NCBI GenBank assembly: GCA_964552035.1
Contig: CAZKFN010000019.1
Location: 1-29,474, forward strand
Length of the DNA: 29,474 nucleotides
Source of the DNA: CAZKFN01 sp964552035
Lineage (GTDB): Bacteria > Bacteroidota > Bacteroidia > Flavobacteriales_E > Vicingaceae
Reading direction: 5' to 3'
Shown here: piece by piece, positions 7,789 through 15,088 of the stretch
Layout: each line of letters starts with the position of its first letter
Position numbering within the stretch: position 1 is the stretch's first letter
Made by a program: the position numbers and the translations under genes
The notes under the pieces: generated by a model
Databases searched by the model: none
What the model was told of the DNA's origin: nothing
The model's input: the letters and a program-made list of their open reading frames with translations, nothing else

Positions 7789-8409
7789 TTAAAGTAGCAA
7801 TTCGCCAACTCCTTGACGGATAATCTCAACTTCACCAGAAGATAAGTCAACAACGGTTGAAGCGATATTTTTCCCATATCCTCCATCTACGACCATATCA
7901 ACTTGGTTTTGATATTTTTCAAATATTAATTCTGGGTCGGTAGTGTATTCAATCACTTCATCTTCATCGTAAATAGAAGTAGAAATGATTGGATAATCTA
8001 AGCTGTTAACAATCGTTCTACAGATAGCATTGTCTGGAACTCTTATTCCTAAGGTTCTCTTTTTATTTCTAAATAATTTAGGAATACTGTTGTTAGCTTG
8101 TAGAATAAAAGTATAAGGTCCTGGTAAATTCCGTTTTAAAATTTTAAACGTACTGGAATTAAATTGTTTGGTATATTCTGAAATTTGGCTCAAATCATAA
8201 AAAACAAAAGAAAAATTAGCATCCTTTACCTTGATGTTTTTAATTCTTGCTACCTTTTCGATAGCAGATCGACTATTGATGTCACACCCTACTGCATAAA
8301 CGGTATCGGTAGGATAAATTACTACACCTCCGTCCAAGAAGCATTCTGTGACTAACTTTAGAGCTTTAGGGTTGGTGTCTTTTTCATAAAGCTTAACGAA
8401 TTCTGCCAT
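7789..8409 (-). CDS. YciO-type member of the Sua5/YciO/YrdC family
   Basis: The 206 residues match the YrdC-like fold and are closest in pattern to E. coli YciO: YPTDTVYAVGCD at 32-43, PGPYTFILQ, KRTLGIRVPD, PIISTS and the C-terminal STVVDLSSGEVEIIRQGVG. TsaC and Sua5 make threonylcarbamoyl-AMP for tRNA t6A. Their Lys-x-Arg-Pro motif is not preserved here; the corresponding stretch reads RIKNIKVKD. A t6A role is therefore less certain than the fold. It follows the transaldolase by 19 nt and is probably co-transcribed with it. Confidence 0.85.
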   Translation of the reverse strand: MAEFVKLYEKDTNPKALKLVTECFLDGGVVIYPTDTVYAVGCDINSRSAIEKVARIKNIKVKDANFSFVFYDLSQISEYTKQFNSSTFKILKRNLPGPYTFILQANNSIPKLFRNKKRTLGIRVPDNAICRTIVNSLDYPIISTSIYDEDEVIEYTTDPELIFEKYQNQVDMVVDGGYGKNIASTVVDLSSGEVEIIRQGVGELLL

Positions 8410-8428
8410 TTTATTATTTTATAAAAGA

Positions 8429-9082
8429 TTATTGATTTTTTGCGTGGTCGGCTAAAAACTTCTCTAAGCCGATGTCGGTTAAAGGATGTTTTAATAGCGC
8501 TGTAATAGCACTTAGTGGACCGGTCATAACATCAGCACCTATTTTAGCACAATCAATAATGTGCATGGGATGGCGAACAGAAGCAGCTAAAATCTCAGTC
8601 TCAAAAAAGTAATTGTCAAATATTTGCCGAATTTCTTGAATTAAGTTTAATCCGTCTGTAGAAATATCATCCAATCTCCCAATAAATGGAGAAACATAAG
8701 CAGCACCAGCTTTAGCAGCTAAAAGTGCTTGCCCTGCACTAAAAATTAAAGTGCAATTGGTGCGTATTCCATTGCTAGAAAAATATTTAATGGCTTTAAT
8801 GCCATCTTTAATCATGGGAACTTTAACAACAATTTGATTATGTAATGCAGCCAATTCTTCACCTTCTTTGATGATGTTATCAAAATCTGTTGAAATCACC
8901 TCAGCACTAACATCACCATCAACAATGTTGCAAATATCAATATAATGTTGCTTGATAGCTTTATCTCCTTTAATACCTTCTTTGGCCATTAGAGAAGGAT
9001 TGGTTGTTACTCCATTCAGTATTCCTAAAGCTTGAGCCTCTTCAATTTGAGCCAAATTTGCAGTGTCGATAAAAAATTTCAT
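8429..9082 (-). CDS. Small transaldolase (TalC/MipB type)
   Basis: This enzyme moves a dihydroxyacetone unit between sugar phosphates in the non-oxidative pentose phosphate pathway. The 217-residue length is that of the small transaldolase/fructose-6-phosphate aldolase subfamily. The Schiff-base Lys87 lies in VVKVPM, and GVTTNPSL and SPFIGRLDD are clear. Position 133 is Phe, where E. coli fructose-6-phosphate aldolase has Tyr131; the spacing from the lysine is identical. Phe at this site is the transaldolase state, so I prefer transaldolase over aldolase. It is first in a two-gene unit with the YciO-type gene. Confidence 0.9.
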   Translation of the reverse strand: MKFFIDTANLAQIEEAQALGILNGVTTNPSLMAKEGIKGDKAIKQHYIDICNIVDGDVSAEVISTDFDNIIKEGEELAALHNQIVVKVPMIKDGIKAIKYFSSNGIRTNCTLIFSAGQALLAAKAGAAYVSPFIGRLDDISTDGLNLIQEIRQIFDNYFFETEILAASVRHPMHIIDCAKIGADVMTGPLSAITALLKHPLTDIGLEKFLADHAKNQ

Positions 9083-9381
9083 ATTCTATAATTTTAATTA
9101 GATGTGAAGATATACTTATAATTTAAAACAATTTACTTTTCGATAGGTTCCAAAAATAAATCTAAATTTTTTAATTCATTCATTTTCCATTAGCTAAAGT
9201 TAAAGATAATGAAAGTATGATTAAAATCTCTCTCTTGGTATAATACTGGCGTACTTTATGCTGTTATAACATAGGCATTAGTTTTTAAATTACCAACATT
9301 GATTATGTTTATAAAGTATGTTCTAATGTCAAAAGTATGCTTTGCTATTTAACTAACTTAGCATAAATTTATTTCAATTAT
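9083..9381. other. 299-nt divergent intergenic region
   Basis: This AT-rich spacer separates the leftward transaldolase from the rightward GH3 gene. I find no convincing gene, hairpin or full TAnnTTTG element. The octamer AAAGTATG occurs three times, near 9212, 9312 and 9332, at irregular spacing; chance in AT-rich DNA is a fair explanation. Confidence 0.5.
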
Positions 9382-11538
9382 ATGAGAATTGCGTATTTGT
9401 TGTTAGTGTTAATTTTTAGTTTGCATAGCTTTTCTTTTCAAACTAGTCAAAATGAGTATGTTTTGAAAAATGAGGATGAAAAAACCTCTTTGAATAAAAA
9501 ACCACCTTTTCTAGAAATTGAAACTCCATGGGCAGACTCTATCATAGCTCAAATGAGTTTGGATGAAAAAATAGGACAATTGTTTAACATGGCGGCATAT
9601 TCTAATAAAGGAGATGCACATACGGCTGAGATATTACAGCAAATTGAAAAATACCATATTGGAGGGCTCACCTTTTTTCAAGGCTCTCCCCACCGGCAAG
9701 CAGAATTAACCAACCTCTTTCAAGATTCTTCAAAAATTCCTTTGATGATTTCATTTGATGGAGAATGGGGATTAAGTATGCGCATAGATAGCACAGTCAA
9801 ATATCCTTGGGCAATGACTTTGGGTGCTATTGCCGAAGATTCATTGATTTATGAAATGGGTTTGCAAATGGCTGAACAGTTTAGAAGAATTGGAGTTCAT
9901 GTTAATTTTGGACCTTCAGTTGATGTTAATAATAATTCAATGAATCCCATAATCAATGCTCGCTCTTTTGGTGAAGATCCACAAAAGGTAGCTCAGAAGG
10001 GGGTAGCGTATATGAAAGGCTTACAAGACGGCAATGTATTGGCCTGTGCCAAACATTTTCCAGGACATGGAGATACCGATGCAGATTCTCATTACAGTTT
10101 GCCTTTAATAGCTCATAATAGAGCTAGAATGGATAGTGTAGAACTGTTCCCTTTTAAAACTTTATTTAAAGAAGGGGTAGGTTCTGTGATGACTGCCCAT
10201 TTAAACCTACCTGAATTTACTAAGGGTGAAAATATACCAAGTTCTTTGTCGACAGAAATTGTAGATACGCTTTTAAAACAGGAATTGGGCTTTGAGGGCC
10301 TTGTATTTACTGACGGATTAAATATGGCTGGAGTGCGTAATTACAGTAAGAACGTTAATACAGAACTACAAGCCTTAAAGGCAGGGAATGATGTACTTTT
10401 AATACCTCAAAACATTGAAAAAGCTTTTGAAGCCATCAAAACAGCTCTTGATAGTGGGGAAATAACTGAAGAAAGAATTACTCGATCTGCTTATAAAATC
10501 TTAAAAGCTAAAGAGTGGTTAAACATTCACCAAGAACATAAAGTTGTTTTAGAAAACTTATATGAAGATTTAAATAAAGATAGTTATAACTACCTCAATA
10601 GGGTATTGGTTGAAAAAAGTATCACTGTACTAAGAAATAAAAAACAAACTATTCCTCTCAGACAGTTAGAAGGAAAGCGTATTGTTTCTGTAGCTTTTGC
10701 CCAAAATGGAGTGTCTTATCAACCCTACCAAAAAGCCTTAAATCGTTATGCAAAGGTGGATACCATGCATTTTAGTGAATTGCCGGTAATGAAGCAAAAA
10801 GCTCTAATGGATACACTTTTAACCTATGATCATGTCATTGTTAGTTTACATATTTCCAATGCACACCCATGGGTTAAATATGCTATAGACAATGAATATA
10901 AAAACTTTTTAAATATTCTAAGGCTAAAAAAGGACATTGTTATAGATGTTTTTGCCAATGCCTATTCCCTACAGGGATTCCTAGCTGCTGAGCATGCTGC
11001 CGCTGTAATTTTATCGTATCAAAATAGTGAAATGGCCCAAGATTTGTCTGCCCAGCTTATTTTTGGTGGAATTCAAGCAGGTGGAGAATTACCGGTGAGT
11101 GTATCACCTCAATTAAAAGCTGGATATGGTTTACTATCCGATTTCCCCATTCGATTAAAATATACAATGCCTGAGGAATTGGGTTTAGCTTCAAAGGATT
11201 TTGCGAAAATTGATAAAATAGTTGAGGATGGAATAGTGCAAAAAGCTTATCCAGGTGCTCAAATTTATATCGCAAAATCTAATAAAGTAATTTATCATAA
11301 AAGTTTTGGGAAAACTACCTATGAAGGAAACCAAAAGGTAGAATTAACTGATTTATACGATTTGGCATCTATTACCAAAATTGCTTCTACTTTATTAACG
11401 GTAATGGAGCTGGATGGTAAAGGTAAACTTTCTTTGGATGACCCTTTGGGAAGGCATTTAAAAATAGTAAAAGGTACGCCATATGAAAACCTTAGTTTGA
11501 GAAGTATTTTGGCCCATCAAGCCGGTTTGGTGGCTTGA
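9382..11538 (+). CDS. GH3 beta-N-acetylhexosaminidase fused to a beta-lactamase-type domain; cut by in-frame TGA
   Basis: The N-terminus is a signal peptide (hydrophobic to about residue 17). The GH3 domain carries the NagZ-type KHFPGHGDTDADSH at 224-237 and the catalytic Asp311 in VFTDGLNM. A GH3 C-terminal-like domain follows. Near 660 begins a class C beta-lactamase/serine hydrolase domain with SITK (Ser663, Lys666). The frame ends at a TGA at codon 719, yet continues in the same frame for another 292 codons. The whole gene would be 1011 residues, normal for the Bacteroidota fusion thought to act on peptidoglycan fragments. As it stands the GH3 part is whole and the second domain is truncated before its Tyr motif. 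An active secreted hexosaminidase is possible; the hydrolase domain is not complete. Confidence 0.85.
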   Translation: MRIAYLLLVLIFSLHSFSFQTSQNEYVLKNEDEKTSLNKKPPFLEIETPWADSIIAQMSLDEKIGQLFNMAAYSNKGDAHTAEILQQIEKYHIGGLTFFQGSPHRQAELTNLFQDSSKIPLMISFDGEWGLSMRIDSTVKYPWAMTLGAIAEDSLIYEMGLQMAEQFRRIGVHVNFGPSVDVNNNSMNPIINARSFGEDPQKVAQKGVAYMKGLQDGNVLACAKHFPGHGDTDADSHYSLPLIAHNRARMDSVELFPFKTLFKEGVGSVMTAHLNLPEFTKGENIPSSLSTEIVDTLLKQELGFEGLVFTDGLNMAGVRNYSKNVNTELQALKAGNDVLLIPQNIEKAFEAIKTALDSGEITEERITRSAYKILKAKEWLNIHQEHKVVLENLYEDLNKDSYNYLNRVLVEKSITVLRNKKQTIPLRQLEGKRIVSVAFAQNGVSYQPYQKALNRYAKVDTMHFSELPVMKQKALMDTLLTYDHVIVSLHISNAHPWVKYAIDNEYKNFLNILRLKKDIVIDVFANAYSLQGFLAAEHAAAVILSYQNSEMAQDLSAQLIFGGIQAGGELPVSVSPQLKAGYGLLSDFPIRLKYTMPEELGLASKDFAKIDKIVEDGIVQKAYPGAQIYIAKSNKVIYHKSFGKTTYEGNQKVELTDLYDLASITKIASTLLTVMELDGKGKLSLDDPLGRHLKIVKGTPYENLSLRSILAHQAGLVA
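11536..11538 (+). other. In-frame TGA at an expected Trp codon
   Basis: Reading on in frame gives AGLVA-stop-VPFYK. Family members, as I recall them, read AWIPFYK or similar here, so one G-to-A change of TGG explains the stop. It lies between the SxxK and YSD motifs of the serine hydrolase domain. Confidence 0.8.
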
Positions 11539-11571
11539 GTTCCTTTTTATAAGAATACGCTACATCATGGA

Positions 11572-12417
11572 ATGCCTAGATTTGATTTATATGCACATGA
11601 AAAAACTAGAAACTACTCTATAAAAGTAGCAGATAGCTTATATCTACTTCAAAGTTATAGAGATAGTATATTTGAAAGAATACTATATAAAACAAAAGTT
11701 TCTGACAAAAAGGAGTATCGCTATAGTGATATTGGGTTTTATTTGTTAAAAGAAATGGTAGAGCAAATTAACCGGCAATCTATAGATCAATATAATCAGC
11801 AGCATTTTTATGAGCCTTTAGGGATGAGTCGAACTTCTTTTAATCCCTTGAATGAAGGTCGGTTTACAAAGTCCGAAATTGCTCCAACGGAAAATGATCA
11901 ATATTTTAGGCATCAATTGGTTCATGGATATGTACACGATCAAGGTGCAGCCATGTTGGGGGGAATAGGTGGTCATTCAGGTTTGTTTTCCAATGCGAAT
12001 GACTTGGGAAAACTACTGCAAATGTTTTTACAATATGGGGAGTATGCAGAAAGGAGTTATTTAGAAAGCAGTGTTATTAAAGAATATATAAAATGTCAAT
12101 TTTGTAGTGATAGCACACTGAAAAAAGAAGATAATAGAAGAGGAGCGGGTTTTGATAAACCCGCTTTTCATGGAACTACAGGTCCAACTTGTGATTGTGT
12201 TTCCTTTCACAGTTATGGACATTCAGGATTTACCGGAACTTATGCTTGGGTTGATCCTGATGAGGAGTTGGTTTATATCTTTTTATCCAATAGGGTATAC
12301 CCTTCGGCAGAGATGAATAAATTAGCTAAAATAGGGACAAGAACGAAGATTCAAAAAGCTTTATATGAGGCAATAGAATCCTCTAGAAAATTAAGTAAAG
12401 AAGTAACACATCTATAG
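11572..12417 (+). pseudogene. C-terminal fragment of the GH3/beta-lactamase fusion
   Basis: This 281-residue piece is in the same frame as the upstream GH3 gene and holds the rest of the serine hydrolase domain. The Tyr motif YSD is at fragment residues 51-53 (codon 781 of the joined gene). GGIGGHSGLFSNANDL and the terminal GHSGFTGT, in place of the KTG box, follow. It lacks the catalytic Ser and Lys, which lie before the TGA. The ATG at 11572 has no visible ribosome binding site and is internal to the joined gene, so independent translation is doubtful. Either read-through or a sequencing error would restore the 1011-residue protein. Confidence 0.75.
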
Positions 12418-12429
12418 AAATACAATTTT

Positions 12430-13566
12430 ATGAATATTGGAATAGTTTGCTATCCAACTTATGGGGGAAGTGGAGTAGTAGCAACAGAATTAGGGAAAGC
12501 TTTAGCAGCAAAAGGACATAAAGTTCATTTTATTACCTATAAGCAACCTGTTCGTTTAGAACATTTTACTCAAAATATTTATTATCACGAAGTCAGCGTT
12601 TCTGATTATCCTTTATTTGATTACCCACCTTATGAGTTGGTATTAGCTAGTAAATTGGTGGATGTTGTAAAATTTGCTAAACTAGATTTACTTCATGTTC
12701 ATTATGCCATACCTCATGCTTCAGCAGCTTATATGGCTCAAAAAATATTAGAAGAGGAGGGTATAAACATTCCTTTTATTACTACACTTCACGGTACTGA
12801 TATTACTTTGCTTGGGAAAGACGCTTCTTTTGAACCTGTGATTACTTTTGCTATTAATAATTCTAATGCAGTTACAGCAGTTTCTGAAAGTTTAAAAGCG
12901 GAGACCTATGAATACTTTAATATTTCTAGAGAAATAGAGGTGATTCCCAATTTTATATGTTTAGAAAATAAAGAAGGGGTTAAGATAGATGAGGAGTTAA
13001 AACGCCAAGTAGCACCTAATAATGAAAGAATAATTGCCCATGTCTCTAACTTTAGAAAAGTAAAAAGGATTCCAGATGTCATTAAGATATTTGAACTTCT
13101 AAGAAAGCAGATTCCTGCCAAATTGATTTTAATTGGAGATGGGCCTGAACGTTATGAAGCAGAGTTAATATGTAGAGAAAGAGGGCTTACCAAAGATTTA
13201 CATGTTCTAGGTAAAGTAAATGACACAGAAAGAGTACTTTCTATTGCAGATGTATTCTTATTGCCTTCGGAGTTTGAAAGTTTTGGTTTAGCAGCTTTAG
13301 AGGCAATGTCAGTTGGCGTACCTGTAATATCTTCCAATACAGGAGGAATACCAGAGGTAAATATTCATGGGCAATCGGGGTTTTTAAGTAATGTTGGAGA
13401 TGTAGAAGATATGGCTAAAAATGCCCTAAAAATTTTAGCTACTGACGAAAGTCTAAAAACATTTAAGAATCAGGCATTTGAAACTGCAAAGAAGTTTGAC
13501 ATTATGGAAATTTTGCCTATCTATGAGAAACTGTATGAAGATGTTGTTAAAAAACAATTAACTTAA
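12430..13566 (+). CDS. bshA: N-acetyl-alpha-D-glucosaminyl L-malate synthase (bacillithiol BshA)
   Basis: BshA is a GT4 retaining glycosyltransferase that joins UDP-GlcNAc and L-malate in the first step to bacillithiol, the low-molecular-weight thiol of Firmicutes and many Bacteroidota. The start MNIGIVCYPTYGGSGVVATE is close to a BshA signature. HVHYAIPHA, TLHGTDIT and the donor-binding EFESFGLAALEAMSVGVPV complete the pattern, and 378 residues is the usual length. It starts 12 nt after the broken GH3 gene and is probably in the same transcript. Other bsh genes are not in the window. Confidence 0.93.
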   Translation: MNIGIVCYPTYGGSGVVATELGKALAAKGHKVHFITYKQPVRLEHFTQNIYYHEVSVSDYPLFDYPPYELVLASKLVDVVKFAKLDLLHVHYAIPHASAAYMAQKILEEEGINIPFITTLHGTDITLLGKDASFEPVITFAINNSNAVTAVSESLKAETYEYFNISREIEVIPNFICLENKEGVKIDEELKRQVAPNNERIIAHVSNFRKVKRIPDVIKIFELLRKQIPAKLILIGDGPERYEAELICRERGLTKDLHVLGKVNDTERVLSIADVFLLPSEFESFGLAALEAMSVGVPVISSNTGGIPEVNIHGQSGFLSNVGDVEDMAKNALKILATDESLKTFKNQAFETAKKFDIMEILPIYEKLYEDVVKKQLT

Positions 13567-13589
13567 TAGGTGTAATCAATAGAATTGGT

Positions 13590-13597
13590 TAATTTTG
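13590..13597 (+). promoter_or_regulatory. Probable -7 promoter element of tRNA-Arg
   Basis: TAATTTTG matches TAnnTTTG and ends 12 nt before the mature tRNA 5' end. This suggests the tRNA has its own promoter despite lying close behind bshA. Confidence 0.4.
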
Positions 13598-13609
13598 ACC
13601 ACCCAAAAT

Positions 13610-13686
13610 GGCCTTGTAGCTTAACTGGATAGAGCATCGCACTACGGATGCGAAGGTTCGGGGTTCGAATCCCTGCAAGGTCACCA
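13610..13686 (+). tRNA. tRNA-Arg (anticodon ACG)
   Basis: All four arms fold. The acceptor GGCCTTG pairs with CAAGGTC (one G-T pair). The D arm lies around 13619-13635. The anticodon stem TCGCA/TGCGA encloses the loop CTACGGA, with the anticodon ACG at 13644-13646. The T arm is CGGGG-TTCGAAT-CCCTG. The discriminator is A13683 and CCA is encoded at 13684-13686. A34 is normally deaminated to inosine by TadA, so one tRNA reads CGU, CGC and CGA. A strong terminator follows 3 nt later. Confidence 0.97.
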
Positions 13687-13689
13687 AAT

Positions 13690-13730
13690 GAAACAGCCGA
13701 CTTAGATTTTAAGACGGCTGTTTCGTTTTT
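13690..13730 (+). terminator. Rho-independent terminator after tRNA-Arg
   Basis: The perfect 10-bp arms GAAACAGCCG (13690-13699) and CGGCTGTTTC (13715-13724) are extended inside by CTTA/TAAG after one A-A mismatch, and GTTTTTG follows. It ends the tRNA transcript and perhaps the bshA one. On the minus strand the T run is weak, so a role for kdsC is less clear. Confidence 0.85.
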
Positions 13731-13753
13731 GTTAATTAGTTTTTTCTAAACCT

Positions 13754-14275
13754 TTACCATTCATGGCTTTCTTCATCAAACCACTTGTTTTGTAGTTTTA
13801 GTACTTTTTCAACAATTTCTCTAACACATCCCTCTCCGCCATTTTTAGAGGAAATATAATGGCTAATGGATTTGATTTCCACAGCAGCATCTTGAGGACA
13901 TACTGCAAAACCCACTTCTTTCATTACTTTATAATCTGGAATATCGTCCCCCATATAAAGGATGTTTTCAGAACTAAGTTGAAGCTTCTCCTTTACTTCA
14001 TTAAAAACTTTCACTTTGTTTTTACATGCTAAATGAACTTCAGAAATCCCTAAGCCGTTTAATCGATATCGCACACTTTCAGATTTTCCTCCGCTAATAA
14101 TAACGATGTGGTAACCTTTCTTTACGGCATATTGCAGCGCATAGCCATCTTTAATGTTCATCCGTCTTAATTGTTCCCCATCGGGCATTATAATAATTCG
14201 ACCGTCAGTCATTACGCCATCAATATCAAAAATAAAAGTGGAAACTTTTTTAAGTTTTGCATGAAGATTTTCCAT
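13754..14275 (-). CDS. KdsC-type HAD phosphatase (KDO 8-phosphate phosphatase)
   Basis: This 173-residue C0-type HAD enzyme has no cap domain. It shows DIDGVMTDG with the nucleophile Asp17 and acid/base Asp19, the SGGKSESV motif near 61-68, and GDDIPD with Asp110, Asp111 and Asp114. The usual reaction is removal of phosphate from KDO 8-phosphate on the way to lipopolysaccharide; related proteins act on N-acylneuraminate 9-phosphate, so the substrate is an inference. Its ATG overlaps the stop of the DUF2520 gene by one base (TAATG), so it is the last gene of the ccm operon and shares a convergent end with tRNA-Arg. Confidence 0.85.
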   Translation of the reverse strand: MENLHAKLKKVSTFIFDIDGVMTDGRIIIMPDGEQLRRMNIKDGYALQYAVKKGYHIVIISGGKSESVRYRLNGLGISEVHLACKNKVKVFNEVKEKLQLSSENILYMGDDIPDYKVMKEVGFAVCPQDAAVEIKSISHYISSKNGGEGCVREIVEKVLKLQNKWFDEESHEW

Positions 14276-15072
14276 TATTCTTTCTCTCTCTGGCTTTTGA
14301 TAATATCTTTAGTAATTAAGTCGTAGATATCTCTATAGGTGCTGTTGTTTGATAAGTAATCTAAATGGCTTTTTATCACTTTTTTATCTTCTCTAACTGC
14401 AGGGCCAGTTTGTGCATTAACCGGCTTTTCCATTTTTATTTTATCGGCAGTTTTTTCAATTAAAGGGCGAATAATTTCAAAAGAGATGCTGTCTTTCTCT
14501 AGGATCTTATCTGCAATATGAAACATATGGTTGCTAAAGTTATTAGCAAAAACTGCAGCAACGTGTAGGGTTTTTCTTTTGTTTGAATCTAAGGAATAAA
14601 CTTTAGAAGAAACCGATCTGGCGAAGCTTAAAAAAAGATTTTCCGTTTCTATGTCATTTGCTTCTACACAAATTGGGATAGGTGCTAGGCTTTCAGGCTC
14701 ATGTTTTGAAAAGGATTGAACAGGATAAAATATTCCATATTTAGTAAAACCTTTTCCTTTAAATACATCGATAGGAGCAGATCCAGAAGTGTGAATAATA
14801 GGTTTATTTTTATGAGGAATTTGATCTAATACCTCTTCAATTGCATCATCGTTAACTGCGATTACAAAAATATCTGTCTTTTCACTTAAATCTGCTAGTT
14901 TAGTTGTGTAATCACAATTTAAAGTTTGTGATAATAACATCGCGGAGTTTTGAGTACGGCTATAAATTTCAGAGATTAAATACCCTGCTTGTCGAAAAGC
15001 AAGTCCAAAATTGTGAGCAACGTTACCTGCTCCAATAATGGTAACACTTTTAATATGATGTTTTGCATTCAT
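14275..15072 (-). CDS. Rossmann-fold / DUF2520 protein
   Basis: The 265 residues begin with an NAD(P)-binding fold: VTIIGAGNVAHNFG at 10-23 and an acidic/basic stretch after the second strand (IYSRTQ). HTSGSAPIDVF and YPVQSFSK follow, then the helical DUF2520 domain with HVAAVFANNFSNHM and the terminal GPAVREDKKVI. The fold resembles 6-phosphogluconate/ketopantoate-type dehydrogenases, but the reaction is unknown. The pairing with a KdsC-type phosphatase directly downstream is, as I recall, frequent in Bacteroidota. It follows ccmF by 16 nt. Confidence 0.8.
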   Translation of the reverse strand: MNAKHHIKSVTIIGAGNVAHNFGLAFRQAGYLISEIYSRTQNSAMLLSQTLNCDYTTKLADLSEKTDIFVIAVNDDAIEEVLDQIPHKNKPIIHTSGSAPIDVFKGKGFTKYGIFYPVQSFSKHEPESLAPIPICVEANDIETENLFLSFARSVSSKVYSLDSNKRKTLHVAAVFANNFSNHMFHIADKILEKDSISFEIIRPLIEKTADKIKMEKPVNAQTGPAVREDKKVIKSHLDYLSNNSTYRDIYDLITKDIIKSQREKE

Positions 15073-15088
15073 AGTAGTTTGATTTATT

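Noticed and set aside
9210..9345. Three copies of AAAGTATG upstream of the GH3 gene
   Set aside because: The spacing is irregular, the bases are AT-biased and there is no accompanying promoter or symmetry. I see no basis for an operator call.
11536..11538. TGA read as Trp through an altered genetic code
   Set aside because: ccmC and ccmD end in TGA at proper operon overlaps, and Trp is encoded by TGG throughout, so the standard code fits.
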